DNA from: Lichenostomus cassidix
Lineage: Eukaryota > Chordata > Aves > Passeriformes > Meliphagidae
DNA: 64,000 bases
Direction of reading: 5' to 3'
Assembly: GCA_008360975.2 (NCBI GenBank)
Contig: CM039211.1
Coordinates: 10,004,713 to 10,068,712 of the forward strand
The notes beneath the pieces were generated by a model. The model had not been told where the DNA came from, made no database searches, and worked only from the letters and a program-made list of their open reading frames with translations. Numbering within the stretch: position 1 is the first letter of the stretch; each line of letters opens with the position of its first letter. The translations under genes were made by a program, and so were the position numbers. This document shows, in pieces, positions 46,000 to 58,045 of the stretch.

Positions 46000-47085
46000 G
46001 ATATCGCTTTGTCTAGAAATGGATGCAAAGATTGCTCTCATTTTTAAAGAGGGAAGAGGATCCTGTAAACTACTGACCTCTCAGCCTTGCCTCTGTGCCT
46101 GGGAAGTTCATGGAATAGATCTTCCAAGAAATTGTGCTGAGGCACATCAAAGGCAGGGAGGTGATTCAAGACACGAACATGGCTTCACCAGGGGTAAGTT
46201 CTGCTCACCAACCTGGTGGCCTTCTTTGATGGCCTTCTATGACTATATCAGCGGAAGAGGAAAGGGCTATTCACGTCATCAATCTGGCCTTTGACGTGGC
46301 TCCCCATGATATCCTTATCTTCAAATTGGATAGACATGGATTTCATGGGTAGACTGCTCAGTGGATAAAAACTTGGTTGGATGGTTACATCCAGGGGGTA
46401 GTGATCAACAGCTCAGTGTCCAGATGAAGACCACTAATAACTTGTTTCTCATGGGTGTGTTTTGGGACTTCATTAATGCCATAAATAGTATGATCAACTG
46501 CAAGCTCAGCAAATTTGCAGAGGACCGCAGGCTGAACAATGATGTTCACATACCTGAAGGATGCAATGCCATCCAAAGGGACCTGGACAAGATCAAGAAT
46601 TGGATCCATGTTAATCTGGTGAGGTTCAAAAAGGCCAGGTGACAGAGATTGAAGCAACTGCTGGTTCTAATACAGGCTGTGTGGTGAAGCGATTGAAAGC
46701 AAACCTGTGGAGAAGAACGTGATGGTATTGGAGAATGACAAGCTCAGCACGAACTGGAAATACTCACTCCCACCTCAAAAAGCCATCTCTGTTCTGCACT
46801 GCATCAAAAGCAGCATGTCCAGCATGTTGAGGGAGGGGATTATGCTCCTCTATTCTATTCTAGTGAATCTGAAGGATTGTATGAAGTTCTAGAGTCCACA
46901 GTACAGAAATGATATGAACCTGTTGGAGCAGGTCTAGAGGAGGGCCACAAATATGATCAGAGGTGTGGAACACATCCTGTCAAGAAAGGCTGAGAGAGTT
47001 GGGGTTGCTCAGTCTGGAGAACAGAATTATTGAGGAGACTTCATTGCAGCTTTTTAATATTTAAAGAGGACTCAAAAGAAAGATC
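46000..47085 (+). mobile_element. CR1 LINE ORF2 fragment (reverse-transcriptase part)
   Basis: Sense-orientation CR1 reverse-transcriptase sequence, recognisable by HGFTRGK near 46175, LSKFAEDRRL near 46505 and DAIQRDLDK-like NAIQRDLDKIKNW near 46566. It is interrupted by frameshifts and stops, so it is inactive. It ends at about 47085 where a reversed CR1 begins. Confidence 0.85.
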
Positions 47086-47421
47086 ACAGAGTCAGGGAAT
47101 CATCTAGTTTGGAAAAGACCTCTAAGATGATTGAGTCCATCCAAACTTTGACTGATCACCACCTTTTCCACTAGACCATAGCACTAAGTGCCACATCCAG
47201 TCATTTGCTGAACACATCTGGGAATAGTGACTCCATCACCTCCTGGGCAGTCCATTCCATTATTCAAAAACTTACTCTGTGAAGATATTCCTCATGTTGT
47301 CCAACCTGAACCTCCCCTGGAGCAGCCTGGGGCTATTCTTCTTATCCTGTTGTTAGTGGTCTGGGAGAAAAGCCGAACCCCACCTGGCTGCAACCTCCTC
47401 TCAGGAAGTCGTAGGGAGTAA
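47086..47421 (-). mobile_element. CR1 LINE 3' fragment
   Basis: Reversed CR1 3' end with ATCACAGAGTCAGGGAATCAT, then GAGTCCATCC, ending with the CTGCAACCTCCTCTCAGG block. It abuts the plus-strand CR1 tail to tail. Confidence 0.85.
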
Positions 47422-47439
47422 TAAACCGATTCTTTCTGG

Positions 47440-48000
47440 AAGAAAAATTGAAAATTCACTATTGAGAGCATCGAAGTAAAGACTTCAGTGTTAGATTGAA
47501 CATTCCTTTATTCAGCTCTTGGCCAGTGCTGGGCACATATTGGGAATTTATTAGCCATAAACATGCCCAACAAAACAAAGATGTCCAGTAGTTATATACA
47601 TTGCAACATTCACGATTTCCATAACCCTCTCCCCAGTCCGGTCACATTTCATCATATCATAAATGCTTTCTTCGGTTTCATCGTGCTGCTCTTTCCTGGA
47701 GTAACGCTGCAGTTTAGGGTCCTATTCTTGACATCATTTCGGGGGTGGCAGTCAGTGCTTCCTGTCCTCCAGGTGAACTTCCATTTTGGCATGCTTGGTC
47801 CAATTCTGCTGAGTCACAGTGTTTTTAGCTAATGACTTTAATTACTATTATGACATTCCATCTATGATTAAAGGATAACTCCAAGCTTATCTAGCTAAAC
47901 AACATTTTATTGAATTTGCTGTTCTAGCTAAACAATAACCATTGATTGAGTTTTCTGGGGTATATTGGTCTATGGAGCAACTCCCTACTGGTGCAGTGAG
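47440..48000 (-). mobile_element. ERV LTR fragment, minus orientation
   Basis: A minus-strand poly(A) signal region (CCTTTATTCAGC at 47510) and the following ...CAGTGCTGGGCAC stretch resemble the LTR at 13739-14235 (CTTTATTCAGCGCTGG). The right border is not clear. Confidence 0.55.
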
Positions 48001-50925
48001 GATACTCCTTAATTTTCTCTCCGGGTAATTTATCTTATTCTTCTGAAGTAAAACTAAGCACAGATTTAAACCAAAAACAGCTGAAATAACAAAACATAAA
48101 TTTCCTAGCTAACTATGGCACAGCTCCTTGCAAAATTCAGAGGGCCACCAGACTCCTGGCTAAATATGATACAACTCCTTTTCAGCATAGTAATAGCATG
48201 TGTACCTCTTTAATGACAACAGGTCAGAAAACTGAAGGCAAAGAGGTCAGGGCAATGTGGGAACTGTGGAAGGTGAATTTAAATTTTTTGGGTATACTTG
48301 TAGCAAAACTTGCAGTGATCCCAAATGTCTTATGATTTAATCAGGTGAAAATGTGAGAGTAGCTTCCGAGAAATTATAGAGATTTTTGAACCTTAAAACA
48401 TTGCAATTGTAGATGAAGAGAAGTGATGCGTGTTCATCATCATGGTGAACACAGGTGGGGACAAATTTTGAGGAGTCCCTTGGATTGGCAGAGCCTACTG
48501 ACTTTCAATTACATCATTCTTAACATATCAACTCACGTTATCAATTCAACTGAACAGAACATCCTTCGTTCTATTTCTAAATCAGTGTGTGTGTGTATTT
48601 CTGAATGGTTCATGTAGAGTAATTAATGAAAATAGCACACCATATTATTGGCAATGTGATAGATCGGGTTTCTTTTGCTTCATATCACAGGAATAGGGAA
48701 GAACAAATATGCCTGTATTTTCAAGTGAAAATTGTATTTTTATCTGTATTTTATCAGATTTTTGCATATCATTATTAGTAATAGAAATTTTGTAAAGCAA
48801 ATTAAATGGTCCCATTAAGAGATGGCAGCTTATCAAATACACAATGTATACTACACTTAAGAGTGATTAAAACAATTCAAGCAAATGCCTGATGCCTTGG
48901 TAGATTCTTTACTATTTAGCCATCTGTCTGTTGTAGACACCTCTTCAAAGACTGACATCTTGTTAAAGCAGAACATCTTTCAATGTTTTATATATCCTAG
49001 CTATAAATATTTGCAAATAGTTGTACATTGAAATAAAGTAGAAGGCAACATGGTGGTTGTTATTCTTCTATTCATAAGTAGTGATACTAGAAGAGTATCA
49101 CTATGAGATGCTATGAAAGTTAAAGAAAACAATATCATCTTAAGTATTCCTGCTTTTTTAAAAATAAATTCTCAAGCATTTGAATTTTTTTGCTAGGTTT
49201 AAAATAAAATTTGAGGAATGCTCAATGTCTTTGACGTTTTTCTCACTAGTACTCTCACCTAGTACTCTAAAATTTTTAATTAGCAGTATTTTTCATTAGA
49301 GAAGGAGGAAAACTAGCAGTAAATTGATGTATCACTTTTTTTTTTTAACATGTCATTGTGTCCTGTTCAAACACTGATTTTGAAGTTGTGGAATACTATC
49401 TGTCTACATAGTTAGACAGGCTAGACATAGGAAGAGGATGTATGTCTCTGTTGTCATTTTGAGGAACTCTGTTTTTTCTCAGATTTCCAGTTCTTACTGT
49501 GTGCTCAACTGCATTCAGTACTTCAATTCATTTCCTCCTTTAAAATTTGTGCATTGCCTAGAATATATTATGTCTACTTCTGTGAGTTGTGACTGGGCAT
49601 TTTGTGCTGATCTGTTTTGTCCATTATTGAGGTTAAAGAACCATCTTTTCACAGAAGTAACAAGACAACATTGGTCTACTCGTAATAAAGCTTTGTTCTT
49701 AAATATAAGAAACAAAATGCATGAGTCACAATCCCGAGTCTGAATTCCTTATCTAGTCAATTTCAAAGTACTTGATAAAAAGAAAAAGCTCTTTAATAGT
49801 ATCAAATAGTGTTGATATTTCATTATAAAGTTCTTACACTATACTTCATTTTACAGAATAAAAAAACCAAAAACTATCAAACTTAATCCAACCTTAACAT
49901 TATTTTTAATTTTCTAAAACTAATTACTTTTAAATGTTGTTAATTTTGCCTCCAAAATTGAACAAAAAAAATAGTCATTTTATCTCAGCATACAATTGCA
50001 GAATAGAGGACGAGATAATCTTAAACAATTGAGTATAATCTCCTAATCTACTATCTTTATACATGGCATCATCATTTACAGCCCATGACAACTGAATTGC
50101 AAGTTAGGCTAATATAACTTCATCTCTGCAGGAAACACAAGACTCATTTGTTGTTTTTAAGTACGACATTTTCATATCAGTGATCACACAGATGAAGTCA
50201 TAGTCTTCATGAAATAAGGATAATTTGCCAATAGTGTCATTAATTATACCAGTTGATTATTAGTATTGCTACAAGACATCAAAACTAAAACTTTCCAGAA
50301 AAACATACAAATTTCAACAGTACTGAAATTTCTGGGAAAGGCTTACACTCAATTTGGTATTGTCTAACGCATTCAGAATGTTTTCTTAGGAATGGTTAAA
50401 ATCAAATTTTGCATTTTTTAGATAAAGAATCTTCATTTTTAACTTTATATTGACTTCAGACTATTCATTGTCTTTTTTTTTGGTAACTCCAGTTTATATC
50501 AACATATATGTTTTCACCTGAGTATCATTGAGGATTTCCACATCCGAAGTTCACATTTTTTCACTGATTCTATATGTTTCTATATGGTTGTAATTTCAAT
50601 ATTATTTGTTTCCCTGGTTTTATGTAAAGACTTTTCAAAGGACTGTACGTAATCCTGACTCATAACAGGAAATCAGAGCAAACAAAACCAAAAGCCTTTA
50701 TAGTTTAATAAAATTGATTTCATACTTAGTTTTGTTACAGATTAGCAGCCTGATAATTTTTTTAGCGCAACCTTTATTTAGAATGTAACAGAAGATTGCA
50801 TACAGTTGAAATCAATATAAAGATCCATCAAATCAAAATACTCAAGTCTTTGCTAGCAAGCACCAGTCATTTTCTTTCAAAAATTTCAGCATAGTTACAG
50901 TACAGAACAGATATACTGCCTGCGC
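48001..50925. other. AT-rich intergenic DNA
   Basis: No gene recognised in this 2.9 kb. Confidence 0.5.
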
Positions 50926-51466
50926 TGTTTTGGTGTGGGATAGAGTTAATTTTTTTCACAATGGCTAGGATAGGGCCATGGTTTGGATTTGTGCTGGAAA
51001 CTGTATTGATAACGCAGGGTGGTTTTTGTTGTTGGTGAGAGGGCTTGCACTGAGTTAAGGAGTTTCCTGCTTCTCAGCCCACCAGTGAGCAGGCTGAGGG
51101 TACACAGGGAGTTGGGAGGGGACAGACCCAGGACAGCTGACCATATGACATGCTCTGCGTATAAAGCTGGGGGAAGAAGGAAGAAAAAGGATGTTTGGAG
51201 GGACAGCATTTGTCTTCCCAAGTCACACATGAGGGAAGCCTGCTCTTCTGGAAATACCTGAACACCTACCTGCCCATGGGAAGCAGTGAATTAATCCCTT
51301 GTTTTGCTTTGCTTGTGTGTGGTGCTTTTGCCTTACCTATTAAACTGTCTGTATCTCAACCCATGAGTTCTCTCAGTTTTACTCTTTTGATTCTCTCTCC
51401 CATCACACTGGGGTAAAGTCCATGGCTGTGTGGGGTTTAGTTGCTGTTTGGGGTTAAACCATGACA
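50926..51466 (+). mobile_element. Solo ERVL-type LTR, sense orientation
   Basis: Complete-looking LTR starting TG and ending CA (541 bases), with the family start GGTGTGGGATAGAGTTAATT, a TATAAA box at 51160-51165, an ATTAAA poly(A) signal at 51339-51344 and the GGGTTAAACCATGACA end. The sequence ACTGC occurs 7 bases left of the start and directly right of the end. It may be the target duplication if the left border is slightly earlier. Confidence 0.85.
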
Positions 51467-52230
51467 ACTGCAGATATATAAAGAAATGCTGCTTTAACTA
51501 AATAAGTGAGTAAACTACATACATATGGATTATTTTACTTCTACTAGGAGTACTGGTAATTAAATGAAGGCAATTCATTCACATCCTCTACCAAATTTAG
51601 TCCTTTTCCTTTATTTTCCAGTTGCTGCTATTCCCCTGATGTTGTTGGTTGTTTGATATGCATAAAACACGGGTACATAAATGACCAGATACAGAGACTT
51701 TGATAGTGTGAGCAATTACAACCTGTGACACTTGTCTCACCAGCAGACATGTATAAGACCCTCTGAATAATGGATTCCCTTACTATAAACCAAAAGAAAC
51801 AGAATCTGATACTCACTATGCCCAAAGTGTCTCTACTAAGTATGTTACTGTCTAACCTGGCCTGCATGGCCTATTTTTTACTTCAGAAAGGAGGACAGTG
51901 GTGGCAATCCTTTTTTTTCTAATTATTATGATAACTGTCAACAACCTATAATCTTCCAGGAATAGCTGATTCTTCAGAAACACTTAGCTATTCAGTCTGA
52001 ACTAGAAGGATAGATAGAAAACTTATTTGCAGTTTTCCTTCTGGAGGCATACAAAGGATGATTACAGCTGCAACATGAGTTTGAGACAAATCTGTGGTAT
52101 TCCTGAACGATCTTGTGGTTGGAAAATGCAAAAGGCTGTTGAAGTTCTCAGCAGTTGCTGGAATATAGAAAATTCAGGACAGACCCCCAAGAATTGTGGA
52201 GAAATGGACATACTGAAGAAATTCCAGTGA
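51467..52230. other. Intergenic DNA
   Basis: No gene recognised. Confidence 0.5.
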
Positions 52231-52665
52231 AGACAAACAGACATGTTTATGTATCTCTCCTGCTATGAAAAGCTGAGAGGTATGGGATTATTCAGCCTGG
52301 AGTAGAGAAGGGTCAGAGAGATTTTTATCAATATGTAAATACATGCAGGGATGGTGCAAAGAGGAGAGGGAGCCAGGCTGTTTTCAGTGGTGCCCAGAGG
52401 CAATGGGTGCAACCCGAAGGGCAGGAGATTCCCACTGAATGTCAGGAAACATTTTTTCACTGTGACCATGACTTGAACGCTGGCGCGTTGCCCAGAGTGG
52501 TGTTGGAATCTTCTTCCTGGGAGATTTTAAAAAATCCATATGGATAAAAAAGCCCATTCTGAGCAACTACCTGGAGGTGTGTGTGCATTATCAGGAGAGG
52601 TGCACTATATGACCTCCAGAGGTCCCTTCCAAACTCAACCATTCTGTCATTCTGTGAATCCTGCT
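52231..52665 (+). mobile_element. CR1 LINE 3' fragment
   Basis: Sense CR1 end of ORF2 and 3' UTR: GGTGCCCAGAGGCAATGGGT-like start, CATTTTTTCACTGTGA, GGTCCCTTCCAAACTCAACC and an ATTCTGTCATTCTGTGAAT tail, which is the CR1 octamer-type terminus. Confidence 0.9.
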
Positions 52666-54539
52666 CACTACGTTTTTCTATTCTAACAGTGGCCTATTGA
52701 AAAATTTTAATGAGGAAATTGTTACATAAAATTTTTTATTTCTTTAACTGTGATTTTACTTTGTCTGTGTACCACCGCCTCTTTTGTGAAAGAGTGATGT
52801 GACAGGATGTACTCTTAATGAATCTATTTTGCTGCTGACTGTTTACTTTTCATCTTTCTGTGACTGGCAGGCAGTACACCTAAACTTTTTTGGATCGGAA
52901 TACTTTATAAACTAGAAATAGCTTTACCAGCTTTCTCCCACTGGACAGAATTACCACTGAGAATTCTACAGCAGTAAGAAATCTGCTTATATTTTAAGAA
53001 TCTAAAAAAGTAGGTGCTCTTGTTTGCTTCAGATGGGCAGAATGAAGTAGTCATGATCATGATTGCCTGCTGAAAGGATTTTTCTTCCCCAGTTCTGATT
53101 GATATCTCTATATTCTGTTTTTCAACTTAGCTGTTTATTTTCCTTATTCTCCACTATTACCATCAACACTTCATGATGCTAATCACTTCAGGCTTTAATG
53201 AACTTATGAGACATTTACCAGTTGTTTGATGACATAATGTAAACAACAATGTAAAAAATTAAAAGCTGGCTTTCCATTTTTGTAAATTCATAACCTAAAG
53301 GCAAAACTAAAAACATCCTGGCTGCTCTGCCAGCTCATTAACTGTGTAAATCACTACAAAATGGAAAGGAATGTAGGTCCTTCAATGTCCACAACCAATA
53401 TCAAGAATATGAGCTGGGGGCCTTTTAGAGATTCTGCCTATATTGTTTATCTTCTTCCACCAAAATCTTATATCTGTACATCACCTTGAAAACCTTCTTA
53501 AAGCTTAGTACATAAGTAAAATGTTTTTGTTAATTAAATGCAGAAAGGACTTTGAAACAGATGTAGTTTATAGGTGCTGTAGTTTCTACCAATTTCCACA
53601 TGAATAATTGGATGCAGTAATTTTTTTCTCTTCCTAAGATATTCTACAAAAACATATTCACCTATCTAAGATACAGAGGAGGACTAAAGACTCACATTAT
53701 GATCATTGTTGGACTCTTAGACAGAGATTCTGGCAAAATACAGCACTGTATACCAATAAACAAGGCAGCATGCAATATATAGGGTAGAGATCTGTGAATA
53801 AGCAGGCGTACACCATTTTACATAAAAACAAATTAAATCTATATGCTTAGTAAAATTAAAGAATAACATAAGTAGATTATGTACTCAAATCTCAAGTGAC
53901 AGATTTATAGAAAAAAGCCAGTTTCTAAAATCAAGTAAGTCAACTGCTGAACTGCTTTTAAAATAGTTTGAGATAATACAGGAACCTTCATACAGATAAT
54001 TTTCAAGTGCCCCAGTATTGAAAGATTTTGGATTAATTCTGTATTTTTTGAGATCACAGCTCAGAGATGTGGAATAAGAAAATGGAACTCTGATATGATC
54101 ATCTGGAGTAACTTCTTTTACAAAGAAAACACCTATAAATACCTTGGGAAGGATCATTTGGTCTGTCTTGGTATACTGTCAGAATGAAATATTTTTATTT
54201 TCCCCCTGAAGGTTGTCTAATTAGTACAGAATCCTGGACAGAAAGGTAATATGTACATTCCAAATAATTTTAAAATGTACCCAGTTAAAAATACCTTAGG
54301 GATAGATAAAATGTTCATAGATGTGCTTCTGTGTCTTTTTGCAGAGCAGAGCAGAAGCACCACCTTGTAAGACATCAGGCTGGCAGAACTGCTCAGCTTT
54401 GCTTTGTGATTCTCCCAATCTTAAAGGCCACATACATGATCTACAAGAAAAAAGAAGCATGTCTATATTGATATATAGTATTTTCCCTCTGTGATAAATT
54501 CTTTGGATGAAAGCATCAATGCCTTTGGATACAGGAGGA
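52666..54539. other. AT-rich intergenic DNA
   Basis: No gene recognised. Confidence 0.5.
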
Positions 54540-54700
54540 TCAATGTGGGGAGGAGAAAAAGGGTTTATTGCTCCAAAACACACAGTGAGACAAAGGTGAC
54601 AGTTTATGCTTAATCAAAGGACCAATAATTTGTGTGTGTAACCTTGTCCCGAAGGAAAATGACCAATAATATAAGGTCCCAGTGAGGACACACATGGCAA
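54540..54700 (-). mobile_element. Short LTR fragment
   Basis: GGTTTATTGCTCCAAAAC followed by two ACCAATAAT boxes resembles the poly(A) end and CCAAT region of a minus-strand LTR. Confidence 0.4.
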
Positions 54701-57449
54701 AATGTCTATTTAAAAGGAAAATCTCTATTTTTAAAAAGAAACTTTCAAGTGAGACTGCTTACTAAATATTGAGTAAGTCTTATTTTAAAAATTGTCTAGG
54801 TAAAGACTTTTTCTGATTTTATTTCAGGAAACAAATTGATCACAGGAAAAAAATACACAAATCTCCTCCACACAGACAAAATCCAGTTTCCTTCTTTTCT
54901 GTCAAACCACTAGAGCAGAAAACTCTGATTTCTGGAAGTTAGTTGTTTCCTGTCACTTCATTAATAAAATAATTAATGCTTTCTGAGACTTAATGGCCTT
55001 TCTTTTGGATATGGATCTCTGACTGCAGAATATTATTAGCGGGTACGTGGAAACTACACAAATTTTTAACACAACAAATCACTTCTAATTTGTTAAAAGC
55101 CTATCCTTATGATTTTCATTATTTCTTGTCAGAAAAACTTCTGAGTGTGTTCTAGTATAAGTCACTTAGATATCTTGTAACAGTGCACAGGGCTCTCAAA
55201 CAAAAGTAGGGCTCATTGCTGTTGCCTTAACACAGATACCATTAAGACATATTCCTACATCTAAGATGTCAGCATGGAGCTGCCAGAACTCACCCGGATC
55301 TTGTCATAAACCTTGTCCTTTTGCAAGCCAGAAGTACTCTAAGGAGTCTCAAATGACTTTTACTTAGGCAGCTGAAACTTGCCCAAGTGACAAGAGATAT
55401 TGAAGGGAAGAGAAGGGAACTGACTTTCTTACTGCAAAGCAGGTTAGCAGCAGTCTTGAATAACTTCAAATATAGGTTTCTTGATCCTTCAGACAGTGAT
55501 CTATTTCCAAGCAAACCCTTCCTATCTTTATATGCATCAGCAATAAAATTGGTGATTCAAATGCATTATGTATGAATTTATCTGTTACTTTGCAGCTGTT
55601 TACCTTATATCTCTCATCAAGGAGTGAAAAAAGAATTTGGACTCTATTGATGAAATGATACTACCTTTTTCTGAGGAGTTTGCTTGCTATGCTACTCATC
55701 TGTTTTACCATTACTTTAAAAAAATGAACAAATGTTACACATACTTTAAAGATCATAATTATAAGAGCATCATTTAACTTAATTAAGGAGTTGAGAATAT
55801 ATTGGCTGCACAAATGTGCCATTATTAGAAAATTACTGGTGTGCCCAACTGTCTTATTATCAACAGAACATCAACCACTATTGAAGTGACTGCTTCCTTT
55901 CGCCACTGTCATGTTTCATTTTATTATCATGTCACTATGACTTTTTTCCGTATAGAACATTCCAGCTGTATGGAATAAACCGTTTTACTGGAGCTCAAGA
56001 ATACACACATCTATATTTTCTAACGTATCTGAGACAAGAGTTAGAATGCTGCCTTTATCTAATGATTTGATCGTCTTTTAGAAATGACAGAACGTCTTTT
56101 AGAAAAATGTACTTAAACAAGAAAAAGATTGTGCCAGTGATATAAAGATCTACCTGTGGCATGACTTTCTGACTCTATGGTGAAGTAAAAGAATGCTGTA
56201 GAAATTAGTTACTCAGTTGAAACAAGCACTGAGTTACGATTGTCATTCTAGTAATAAGGTAGATCCCTACTTGATTAAAAATGGCATTGTTCTTTTACTG
56301 TTTCAAGAATTGAGTAAAGCATAGAACAGGTAAATGCCTATTAAAGTATAGGTTCAGTTATGTGTGATTGCTTAAAGCCTAAATACCATGATTTCAGTCA
56401 ATACAGAGGACCTCCTGTGCTAAAGATGTCTAAATAAAGGTAGCTTTATTATTTTTGTTAGTTAGGGATTTCAATTTCTTTATAAATCCTTCTATATTTT
56501 ATAAGTATATGGTATGTATTTGTGATACAAATTTAAGATTAACTGAGACTTCAGGGTCTACATCAAATTTTCTAAATGACTTTATTTATTTACAAACTTG
56601 AAATCCATTCAGTGGCATGCTTTCAGAGATACTTTTTAAAAATTGGATTCCATGCTGTGGTAAATATTTTTTTCTTCTTTTCTTACAAAATCCCCTACTT
56701 CATTCCTAGTATTTTGAGTTTTGCTTTTGTTCCCTCTTTTCCTATCATCAGCATACTCCACTTATCCCTATTCTTCAAGCTGTTGGACATCAGAAAAACT
56801 TCCATTAAAGGAATTACAGCAGCAGCAGTTTACATTTCACATGACTTTGCCCTCCATGGGTCCTGTCTAGACAGGTGGAAGTGCAAATTTCCATGATCTG
56901 CCACTTTCCTCTTATTTGTTCTATTATGTTGTTTAAAGATTTATTCCTTTCTCTCTTCAGACCAGTACATTCTCTTTCTACCTGTTAGATCAAACAAAAT
57001 TGTAAAGCCTTTTGGTATAAAACCTGCTTTATAAAGTGAGCTATGATTTCTCCTGAATTATGTAAGTTCCTCATCTGAAAGAGAGACTAGAATGACACAA
57101 TAGAGACAAATTAATGTCACTATGTCTAGAACATATTATGCCCCTTTCCATTTAAAAATGCAGTAGGCAAGAATTCATTGACTAGATAACACTGAATGGA
57201 AAGAATTCTTCATGTATTTGATGTAAAGTACTTTTAGAAAAAATTCTGCCACACCATTAATCCTGCCACTGTTCATATAATGTCATGCTGCACCAAAGTA
57301 TAATCTGTACATTATATATATATATTCTTTATGTACTTACATCATGATTTTTTACATGCTCTTATTTTCAGCTTTATGACATGAGTATATGTTTATCATT
57401 TTCTGATATGACTTATTCATATTATCTTTGGGGCATTGAAATCTGCTGC
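54701..57449. other. AT-rich intergenic DNA
   Basis: No gene recognised. Confidence 0.5.
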
Positions 57450-58045
57450 CCTTGGATCACAACAACCTCATGCTACTACAGGCTAGGGGCAGAGTGGCTG
57501 AAAAGCTGCCTGGTGGAAAAGGACCTGAGGGTGCTGCTCAATAGCTGCTGAACATGAGCCAGCTGTGCCCAGGTGGCCAGAAAGGACAAGAGCATCCTGG
57601 CTTGGATCAGCAATAGATAGGGTGGCCAGAATGACCAGGGCAGTGACTGTCCTGTGCTTGCACTGGTGAGGCCACTCCTCAAGTGCTGGGCTCAGTTTAG
57701 AGCCTCTCACAAGAAGAAAGGAGCTGGAATGGGTCCAAAGAAAAAACAGAGCTGAGGAAAGGTCTGGAGCACAAGTCTGATGAGGAACAGCTGAGGGAGC
57801 TGGGGGTGTTTAGCCTGAAGAAAAGGAGGCTCAGGGTGACCTTATTGCTCTCTACAACTGCCTGAGAGGAGGCTGTAGCCAGGGAGGTGTTGGTCTCTTC
57901 TTCCAGGCAACCAGCATCAGAAAAAGAAGAAACGGCCATAAGTTGCACCAGGGGAGGTTTATATTAGATATTAGGGAAAATATCTTCACTGGAAGTCTGG
58001 TGAGGGTTTGGAACCAGCTGCTGGTGGAATTGAGATTTCTCCTCA
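57450..58045 (+). mobile_element. CR1 LINE ORF2 fragment
   Basis: Sense CR1: CCTTGGATCACAACAACC..., GGAAAAGGACCTGAGGGTGCT, AACATGAGCCAGCTGTGCCC, GGTGAGGCCACTCCTCAAGT. It is full of indels and stops and truncated before the 3' UTR tail. Confidence 0.9.

Noticed and set aside
46361..46642. 93-codon open frame as a host gene
   Set aside because: Its sequence is that of the CR1 reverse transcriptase, so it belongs to the LINE.
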